Shown one piece after another: positions 63,414 to 64,000 of a stretch of 64,000 bases of DNA. The DNA is from CADEED01 sp035765415 (GTDB lineage Bacteria > Pseudomonadota > Gammaproteobacteria > Steroidobacterales > Steroidobacteraceae), in the NCBI GenBank assembly GCA_035765415.1, contig DASTXR010000131.1, positions 16,003-80,002 on the forward strand. The letters are read 5' to 3'. The first letter of the stretch is position 1, and each line of letters begins with the position of its first letter. The notes beneath the pieces were generated by a model, which was given only the letters and a program-made list of their open reading frames with translations, was not told the origin of the DNA and ran no database searches. The position numbers and the translations under genes were made by a program.

Positions 63414-64000
63414 TTGCGCCCGCTTGCGCGACGACTCTCCGCAACGTTGGTGCCGCTCGCCGCGGCAGCAACGTTTGGAGCGTCGCTCGCGCACGCGGCC
63501 GCGCCAAACCTGTGTAGTCACGGGCGATGGACGGCAACGACGGCGCGTGCGCCAGGCGCGGTGATCGCCTATCTCGATTCACTTGGAGACGAGAGCTTCG
63601 ATCTGCGCGCAGCCTGCGCCCAATGGGCCGGTACGTTTTCGAAGCGTCACCAGTCCGCGGCGGCGAGTCCCCGGCGGGCGCAGAAAATTTCCGCGCGCCT
63701 GATCGTGTACCCAGCCGAGGGCGGCAACGCGCGGCGGCTCGACACCTGGCTGAGGCAAACCGGGTACGTCCGCCACGTCGAACGGTCGCGCAATTTCGTC
63801 GTGGCGACCTTTTCGAAGCACATACCGACAGAACGCCTCATCGCAATCTTTTATTCACCCGAAGTCGGGTATGTCGAGCCCGACTGTGACGGTCCGGACT
63901 ACCTCACGACTTCGATGGAAATCCCTCCCGCGGTCGCGTCGAACTTGCATTGCTGGCAACGCGCGGCCCGCAGCACCTTCCCCAATGACCCCTGCCTCGA
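63414..64000 (+). CDS. Secreted protein, 5' part only; propeptide resembling subtilase inhibitor I9
   Basis: The frame opens at a TTG at 63414, 8 bp after the previous stop, and runs to the window end, so at least ~195 residues are visible. The first ~30 are a signal peptide (RPLARRLSATLVPLAAAATFGASLAHA). The later part, ARLIVYPAEGGNARRLDTWL ... VVATFSKHIPTERLIAIFYSPEVGYVEPD, follows the pattern of peptidase inhibitor I9/subtilase propeptides, which end in a V-x-Y-V-E-P-D motif. A subtilisin-like catalytic domain would then follow outside the window. This is a hypothesis; the catalytic part cannot be seen. Confidence 0.6.
   Translation, partial: MRPLARRLSATLVPLAAAATFGASLAHAAAPNLCSHGRWTATTARAPGAVIAYLDSLGDESFDLRAACAQWAGTFSKRHQSAAASPRRAQKISARLIVYPAEGGNARRLDTWLRQTGYVRHVERSRNFVVATFSKHIPTERLIAIFYSPEVGYVEPDCDGPDYLTTSMEIPPAVASNLHCWQRAARSTFPNDPCL

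Overview
This is a high-GC chromosomal window with densely packed genes on both strands. I saw no rRNA, tRNA, CRISPR array, prophage or intact insertion sequence. Proteobacterial signs are a gammaproteobacterial-type glutamate-cysteine ligase (gshA), a FadI-like thiolase, an SSF-fused histidine kinase with a LuxR-type partner, and cytochrome b561/YceI. The mix of plant-polymer enzymes, DUF3738 proteins and an S46 peptidase suggests a soil or water gammaproteobacterium, perhaps Steroidobacter-like. That placement is inference, not proof.

Layout. 1-3.3 kb: two DUF3738 membrane proteins, then a serine beta-lactamase-like lipoprotein and a stand-alone copy of its N-terminal domain. 3.3-6.6 kb: class Ia ribonucleotide reductase (nrdA-nrdB, minus strand) behind a clear cobalamin riboswitch. 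6.7-9.3 kb: a di-heme cytochrome c, an SDR oxidoreductase and a divergent LysR regulator. 9.3-13.2 kb: divergent secreted glycosidases (GH43 and GH35-like); a CE15 glucuronoyl esterase at 28.6-30.5 kb adds to the hemicellulose theme. 13.3-19.1 kb: pyruvate carboxylase, isoaspartyl peptidase and a diguanylate cyclase. 19.1-24.1 kb: gshA and small secreted proteins, then a DUF885 peptidase-like lipoprotein. 24.3-28.5 kb: a CrbS/CrbR-like two-component pair, convergent and overlapping. 30.7-34.3 kb: thiolase, homogentisate dioxygenase and a fumarylacetoacetase-family enzyme (aromatic amino-acid catabolism). 34.3-40.5 kb: ybaK, a HAF-repeat protein, dienelactone hydrolase, succinate-semialdehyde dehydrogenase, a VOC protein and an MFS transporter. 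40.6-45.2 kb: S46 dipeptidyl-peptidase, two YceI proteins, cytochrome b561 and a small membrane protein. 45.2-50.9 kb: cupin, acetyl-CoA hydrolase/transferase, VOC, glycerophosphodiesterase, a lipoprotein and a hemolysin III family protein. 50.9-55.8 kb: acetyl-CoA synthetase with an unusual lysine-rich tail, a DSSGD-repeat secreted protein, a 5'-3' exonuclease and an unrecognised helical protein. 55.9-64 kb: two tandem paralogous lipoproteins of about 1,100 residues (N-terminal beta domain, TPR-like helices, CHAT caspase-like protease), each behind the same ~130-bp leader. They are followed by two uncharacterised secreted proteins; the last is cut by the window end and resembles a subtilase propeptide.

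The most unusual content is this tandem CHAT locus with its duplicated leader. Next come the B12 riboswitch on a B12-independent reductase, the histone-H1-like tail on acetyl-CoA synthetase, several long perfect hairpins between genes, and an over-represented octamer (TTGTTAGG/CCTAACAA) scattered mostly inside genes.
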